NCBI RefSeq assembly: GCF_964355755.1
Contig: NC_092679.1
Span: 22,382,432 to 22,446,431 of the forward strand
Source: Antedon mediterranea
Lineage: Eukaryota; Echinodermata; Crinoidea; Comatulida; Antedonidae
Direction: 5' to 3'
Length of the DNA stretch: 64,000 nucleotides
The translations under genes and the position numbers were made by a program. The notes beneath the pieces were generated by a model, which ran no database searches, was not told the origin of the DNA, and worked only from the letters and a program-made list of their open reading frames with translations. Shown here piece by piece: positions 60,601 to 64,000 of this stretch. Within the stretch, counting starts at the first letter, position 1; every line of letters starts with the position of its first letter.

Positions 60601-62632
60601 TTGTGTTTTTATAATATCAATTCATATGATTGTAATAACTGATATTATGGAATTGCAAATTTTGAACTTTTCATTACAATAAATAGTGTAACAAAAGAAA
60701 AAATGTCAACTATACCGTCACACATCACCAACCATAACCTTACGTTTAATTCAAAGGCCCCAACTCCTATTCCAGCAGCGGCTCCTGATCCCGCTAGCCC
60801 AACGAAATGTTCACTTCCAATGTTACTGGCGAACAAAGATGCACCAACCTAAAAAAAAGAATTAAAGACGGTTCAAATGATATTCTTTGTTAACTGGATG
60901 GAGTATCCCCTCGTCGTATGTGGGACGTCGTCGCTTTTATACGCGGACACTTTCACAAGAAACGAAACAAGGGGAAACCGTTTAACACCCCAGTATTAAG
61001 GTGACACTTTGTCGGGTCCTGAATGTAATTACAACAAATAAGTAGGCCTAGTACGGTACTCTTTTTAATGCCCGATTCCCTCACTAGGACGTAACAACGC
61101 AAGACGTACGTGAAGCGTGGTTCCCATTAGCGACGCAACGCAAGGACGTAACGCAACGCAAGTGAATTGACCAATCACAAGCGATGGCTTATTCGATTGT
61201 GATTGCTAACTGTCTATAACTTCGCTTGTCATTGGTTAAAACGCTTGCGTTGCGTTTACGTTCTTGCGTTACGCTCTAGTGGGAACCAAGCTTGACCACA
61301 ACGCAAGTAATTTGACCAATCACGTTGCGCTCACGTCTTTGAGTTGCGTCCTAGGGGAACCACGCTTAAATAATAATAATCTTTATTGTCTTTCTTTCTT
61401 GTTTGTTCTTTTTCACATACATAAAATCAAAACTAAAGACAAAAGACCAAAAAAAAAGCTTTCGCTTATCGAGTTTTGGCCTTTGAAGGGCCACTTAGGG
61501 TTCCTAAACCGGGGGCCTCAGGCCTCTGCGTTACGCCACTGATACCGTACGCTAGTCGATCGTTTATTAAGAACATTTTACAGAAAGAATTAACTATTAA
61601 TACCATGTTCGGTTAGATTCAGTACTCTAGTCGTATCGTAAATGATAACATACGGAACACGTGTATGCTTGCACATATTTTTTTTGTTTGATTGCTTTTA
61701 GAAGATTAAAAAAATGGTTCGTGATGTGGGCTAATTTTCTCGAACATTTTTCTCACCAACAAGACCCTCGGGAATTCACGATGTTAAACTCCGGAAATCC
61801 CTGGTACAAACACGCGCATGTCATATCGTTTGCTATCTCTTCTTCCGCGAAGCACTAACATCAAAATCATTTTTCATACTTACGGGTAGCCATAGCATTG
61901 ATCCTCCAGCTAAAAAATAACCCTCAGCACTGCCGCGGTTTGATCGAAGCATCGACTAATAATGGAGAACATTTATGATAATAATAAATCAAATATTAAA
62001 TACGACTTACAACAAATATTATTATAAGGTTATATGTTTGTGTGTTTATTAGGTATAGGTGGTATGATAATGTTGATACAAAATAAAACAAAAAAGAAGT
62101 AGGCCTTATAGTTTCTGAGACAAAAATTCAAACTTTGTTATGACGAATGATTTTTAATTCCAAAGAAAAGATAGGATAGAAGATATAGAAGTAAATTAGT
62201 AGAAGTAAATTTAAAAAGATAGAAAATTCAGAAATGCAAGCACATCATAACTTCTCTATTATATAGGCCTGTTTCCAATCCCTAGTCTAATATCGAGTAG
62301 TCTAGTAAGTTATTAGTATACGGTTGTAGTATGCCTAGACGGGATGAGTTTTATGAGGCCATAGATAAGCATGATAGATGATCGAAAAGTGGACACTGAC
62401 CCGAGGGCCGAGAGGAATCAAATATTTTTGTGCGTGTACCGTATTGCTTCAAGAAGAATTTCTGTTGTTATTTTATGATGATGATGGACAAATAAAGCAT
62501 TTCAGTATTCAGTATTGAGTATTGAAAACAATACACTATACTTACGCCCAGGCCTACTAATATGACTACCACAAAATACGTGGCTATAACAGCTATATCC
62601 ACTCCTTCCAGTTGCGACGTGGAGGCTCCCAT
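48665..62632 (-). CDS. SLC5A: Sodium/sugar (or polyol) cotransporter, SLC5 family
   Basis: Fourteen coding exons: 62546-62632, 61884-61955, 60744-60848, 59748-59912, 59444-59549, 58316-58396, 54804-55012, 54182-54317, 52273-52380, 51220-51415, 50497-50665, 49816-50037, 49143-49332 and 48665-48888. All introns are GT-AG with matching phases; the join is 689 aa. SLC5 proteins have 14 membrane helices in a LeuT-type fold and couple Na+ entry to sugar or inositol uptake at the plasma membrane. Seen: [22 protein letters not shown] (54-72 region), [21 protein letters not shown] (269-275), [39 protein letters not shown] (Na+-site serines), GGQLFIYIQ with Gln452 at the sugar-site position, and a final helix ending YGWFA. 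GSEHF and GCSNLAYP recall SMIT and SGLT4-6; substrate class is open. Confidence 0.96.
48921..49077. mobile_element. Family A MITE in the last SLC5 intron
   Basis: GACGTAGACGCAACGCAAAC and GGTCAAACCCCTTACGTTGC with right end CTAGTGGGAACCAAGC; left end degraded. It fills most of the 254-bp intron between exons 13 and 14, starting about 30 bases after the acceptor of exon 14. Confidence 0.8.
50100..50300 (+). mobile_element. SINE copy, CTGGTGGTAGAAC family
   Basis: Contains TCCTCTCCTCGACCATAGTT, CTGGTGGTAGAACAAG, AGTCTTCTCTGATTCTTGTG and AAAGCGCCTTTGAGCA. Lies in the SLC5 intron between exons 11 and 12. Confidence 0.55.
50990..51175 (-). mobile_element. SINE copy, CTGGTGGTAGAAC family
   Basis: Read on the minus strand: GGCCGACACTCGCTCCATGG, TTCCGGTGGTAGAGAACGAG and AGACGAGTATGGGTTCCCCG, matching the body of the copy at 29078-29495 (CTCACTCCATGG, CTGGTGGTAGAAC, GACGAGTAGGGAGTTGCCCC). 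Lies in the SLC5 intron between exons 10 and 11. Confidence 0.6.
51503..51665. mobile_element. Family B MITE in SLC5 intron 9
   Basis: Left end AAAGCTCTGTCTACACTATT, right part GTTTGATAGTGTATAGTAGA; internal CAAATATGGTGGCAATATGG and GATATGACGTCATCATGTCC. Confidence 0.75.
51975..52167. mobile_element. MITE with AAAGGCCAATTTACA ends
   Basis: Left AAAGGCCAATTTACATAGAC then AAGCGGTAACGGTAA; right, reversed, AAAGGCCAATTTACACAGAC then GAGTGGTAACGGTGA. A second copy lies at about 54536-54748 (TTTACACAGACGAGCAGTAA ... CCGTCTGTGTAAATTGGCTT). Non-coding. Confidence 0.85.
52180..52238. mobile_element. Short perfect foldback with GGGGCGCC ends
   Basis: Two 21-base arms are exact reverse complements: 52180-52200 (starts ACGGGGCGCCGTTCGGGACA) and 52218-52238, around a 17-base loop. 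The arm matches the outer ends of the roughly 1-kb element at 63028-64000, so this looks like the minimal member of that family. Lies in SLC5 intron 8, about 35 bases from the donor of exon 9. Confidence 0.85.
52617..52730 (-). mobile_element. Family C element, short copy
   Basis: Minus-strand copy: AACAAGGCCAACAGCCATAA, AGTCGCGTGCTAAAACGCAT, AGTGATACCGGACCGACCGA ... TCGCGTCCACGCGACTAAAA. Nearly the same as 35713-35831. Confidence 0.75.
52851..52996. mobile_element. Family A MITE, diverged
   Basis: Ends AAAGCTTGGGTCTCACTAGA and, reversed, TGCTTGGTTCCCACTATTCG. Internal AAACGCAAGCGAGTTGATCA and ATTGCGTTGCGCTTCTTACG. SLC5 intron 8. Confidence 0.7.
53585..53826. repeat. Minisatellite, 33/35-bp unit
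   Basis: Seven near-identical copies of CTGTCACATTAACATCACTG followed by TAGGCCTCTCAAA; two copies carry an extra TC (35-bp units). Only a few base changes among copies, so the array is young. SLC5 intron 8. Confidence 0.95.
53979..54140. mobile_element. Family A MITE
   Basis: Ends CGCTTGGTTCCCATTAAAGA and, reversed, CTGTGCGGTTCCCACTAGGA; internal GACGCAACGCAATGACGTAA and TTGCGTTGCGTTACGTCTTT. A degraded relative (53835-53975) lies directly to its left. SLC5 intron 8, about 40 bases from exon 8's donor. Confidence 0.75.
54536..54748. mobile_element. MITE with AAAGGCCAATTTACA ends, copy 2
   Basis: TAATTTACACAGACGAGCAG plus TAACGGTAAG at the left and CCGTCTGTGTAAATTGGCTT at the right, matching 51975-52167. 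Interior includes CCCGCGGGGCGGACGGGCGG. SLC5 intron 7. Confidence 0.65.
55378..55640. repeat. GTGTCCCC / CCCTGAATAGGG repeat cluster
   Basis: At least three copies of CCCTGAATAGGGATTGGTCG (or close) ending TTGTTAAA, with AAAGTGTCCCCTTAATAGGG between. Same family as 4970-5193. SLC5 intron 6. Confidence 0.7.
57345..57952. mobile_element. Element with ACCTCCGCC inverted ends
   Basis: Starts ATTACCTCCGCCAAGGAGGT and ends TAGGCGGAGGTTTGTACTCT then CGGAGTACCCTCTAGTTA. It contains a (GTGTGTTT)n stretch (57389-57431), AAGGTCATAGGTCAAGGTCA and related AAGGTCA motifs, poly-A (57690-57730) and a tRNA-like segment. Sequences of this type (CCAAGGAGGTTATGTTTTCA, GGTCAAGGTC) are widespread in marine animal genomes. 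SLC5 intron 6. Confidence 0.65.
57728..57806 (-). mobile_element. tRNA-like segment (SINE head or tRNA pseudogene)
   Basis: On the minus strand GTGTGGTGTAATGGTTATGT (A-box-like) ... CTCTCACAG ... GCTGGTTCAAGTCCCACTGA (B-box GGTTCAAGTCC), resembling tRNA-Glu(CTC). The T stem and acceptor stem do not pair properly, so it is not called as a functional tRNA. It sits inside the ACCTCCGCC element. Confidence 0.5.
60040..60450. repeat. ATC-rich degenerate microsatellite
   Basis: CATCATCATC interspersed with TATCATCTCTTTCATCATCG units (about 20 bp, five copies near 60170-60250) and ending in (TTA)n. SLC5 intron 3. Confidence 0.9.
61112..61293. mobile_element. Family A MITE plus adjoining half copy
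   Basis: A full element (GAAGCGTGGTTCCCATTAGC ... CTAGTGGGAACCAAGCTT) nearly identical to 44809-44991. Directly after it, to about 61369, is a half element (CAACGCAAGTAATTTGACCA, TTGCGTCCTAGGGGAACCAC) that shares its right end orientation. SLC5 intron 2. Confidence 0.9.
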
Positions 62633-63027
62633 CGTTGACCGGTTACGTAAAAATAATAAGGCCTATAGTACGATCGGGAAACAAAACAAGTTGAAGCAAA
62701 CTACACAGCAGCAGGAATGATGTGACTCCTCCCTACTCCGCCTCCTGTTGCGAATGCCTTTCACACAATCAACACTGTGTGCAGGTCACGAACAATGTTC
62801 TTATAGCTGTGTGTTATCTGGGTGGAGCGATTAGAGATTAAAAAGCACCGCTATATATTGAACTTTGTTCATGTGCAAATATTATCAAATTGTTACGTAA
62901 ATCCTTCCGTAGTTACACACAGAGTACAATCAGGGAGTTGTTATTAGAACTCCCTGGTACAATTAAAACAAGGCGAACAAAATGTCAATGTAAATTCTAA
63001 CAAAATGTATCATTACTGTAGTGTAGT
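62633..63027. promoter_or_regulatory. Upstream region of the SLC5 gene
   Basis: No coding exon before the ATG at 62632. No clear TATA box at a usual distance was identified. It contains a short palindrome (62931-62957, CAGGGAGTT...AACTCCCTG). Extent of the 5' UTR and promoter cannot be placed from sequence alone. Confidence 0.3.
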
Positions 63028-64000
63028 ACGGGGCGCCGTATGGGACAATGCTAATTTTGTCGAAATATTACAATTTTGTCTACACATAATTAATTTTGTC
63101 AATACAAAATTCATTTTGTCAACACAAAATTCATTTTGTCAACACAAAATTCATTTTGTATTGACAAAATTCATTTTGTGTTGACAAAATTTATTCTGTG
63201 TGGACAAAATTAATTTTGTCTTGACAAAGTTCATTTTGTCTCGACAAAATTGATTCTGTGTAAACAAAATTCATTCTGTGTAGACAAAATTAATTCTGTG
63301 TTGACAAAATTAATTCTGTGTAGACAAAATTCATTCTGTAACGACAAAATTCATTTTGTGGCGACAAAATTCATTCTGTAACGACAAAATTCATTTTGTG
63401 TAGACAAAATTAATTCTGTGTGGACAAAATTAATTCTGTGTAGACAAAATTAATTCTGTGTGGACAAAATGAATGTTGTTGCAACAAAATTCATTTTGTC
63501 GAGAGACAAAATAAATTTTGTCGTGACAAAATAAATTTTGTCGCGACAATTCTACACAGAATTAATTTTGTCCACACAGAATTAATTTTGTCCACACAGA
63601 ATTAATTTTGTCGTTACAGAATGAATTTTGTCTACACAGAATGAATTTTGTCCACACAGAATTAATTTTGTCTACACAAAATGAATTTTGTCGTTTACAG
63701 AATGAATTTTGTCGCCACAAAATGAATTTTGTCGTTACAGAATGAATTTTGTCTACACAGAATTAATTTTGTCAACACAGAATTAATTTTGTCTACACAG
63801 AATGAATTTTGTTTACACAGAATTAATTTTGTCGAGACAAAATTAATTTTGTCTACACAGAATAAATTTTGTCAACAAAAAATGAATTTTGTCAATACAA
63901 AATGCATTTTGTGTTGACAAAATGAATTTTGTATTGACAAAATTAATTATGTGTAGACAAAATTGTAATATTTCGACAAAATTAGCAATGTCCCAAACGG
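63028..64000. mobile_element. Large foldback element filled with ACAAAATTNATT repeats
   Basis: The left end reads ACGGGGCGCCGTATGGGACA then ATGCTAATTTTGTCGAAATA; the window ends in the inverse, TATTTCGACAAAATTAGCAA then TGTCCCAAACGG, so about 8 terminal bases are missing. Between are some 45 units of about 20 bp, GTGTAGACAAAATTAATTCT and variants. The units in the left half are mostly the reverse complement of those in the right half (CTACACAGAATTAATTTTGT), with a turn near 63530-63550. The whole is one near-palindrome of about 0.98 kb with no coding capacity. It shares its outer arms with 52180-52238. Confidence 0.9.

Noticed and set aside
63028-64000. Regular repeats resembling a CRISPR array
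   Set aside because: There are no unique spacers; units are contiguous, degenerate and invert at the middle, and the genome is eukaryotic.

Overview
This is animal nuclear DNA: AT-rich, repeat-dense, with interrupted genes and GT-AG introns. The abundant octamer TAGGCCTA, the intron-rich conserved genes and the many small inverted-repeat elements suggest a marine invertebrate deuterostome, most likely an echinoderm. That species guess is an inference; no lineage marker was tested.

Three multi-exon genes, all on the minus strand, could be rebuilt by joining exons at splice sites with matching phase. (1) A membrane-anchored short-chain dehydrogenase of the retinol dehydrogenase RDH11-14 type: six coding exons, 20232 down to 11262, 326 aa. 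(2) A 14-3-3 adaptor protein: five coding exons, 46137 down to 41693, 249 aa. (3) A sodium/sugar (or polyol) cotransporter of the SLC5 SGLT/SMIT group: fourteen coding exons, 62632 down to 48665, 689 aa. On the plus strand there is one intronless coding frame for an ankyrin-repeat protein (26963-28267, 434 aa, ANKRD34/33-like), probably with a TATA promoter and a 5' UTR intron starting near 23.63 kb. The first coding exons of a fourth, unrecognised minus-strand gene lie at 9885-10388. A 61-codon frame with one membrane segment (30382-30567) is a weak candidate.

Layout: 1-9.9 kb, gene-poor repeats; 9.9-10.4 kb, start of the unknown gene; 11.3-20.3 kb, RDH gene, whose 5.9-kb last intron holds an apparently perfect 2318-bp tandem duplication; 20.3-28.3 kb, repeats and the ankyrin gene; 28.3-41.5 kb, a gene-poor stretch of nested elements and satellites; 41.7-46.1 kb, 14-3-3; 48.7-62.6 kb, SLC5 transporter; 63.0-64.0 kb, a large palindromic repeat element that runs off the window. 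The genes belong to unrelated pathways; nothing suggests a functional cluster.

The most unusual content is the repeat landscape. At least nine families of small inverted-repeat (MITE or foldback) elements occur, some nested up to three deep. One foldback family has GGGGCGCC-containing ends and is seen both as a 59-bp hairpin (52180-52238) and as an element of about 1 kb filled with 20-bp alternating repeats (63028-64000).
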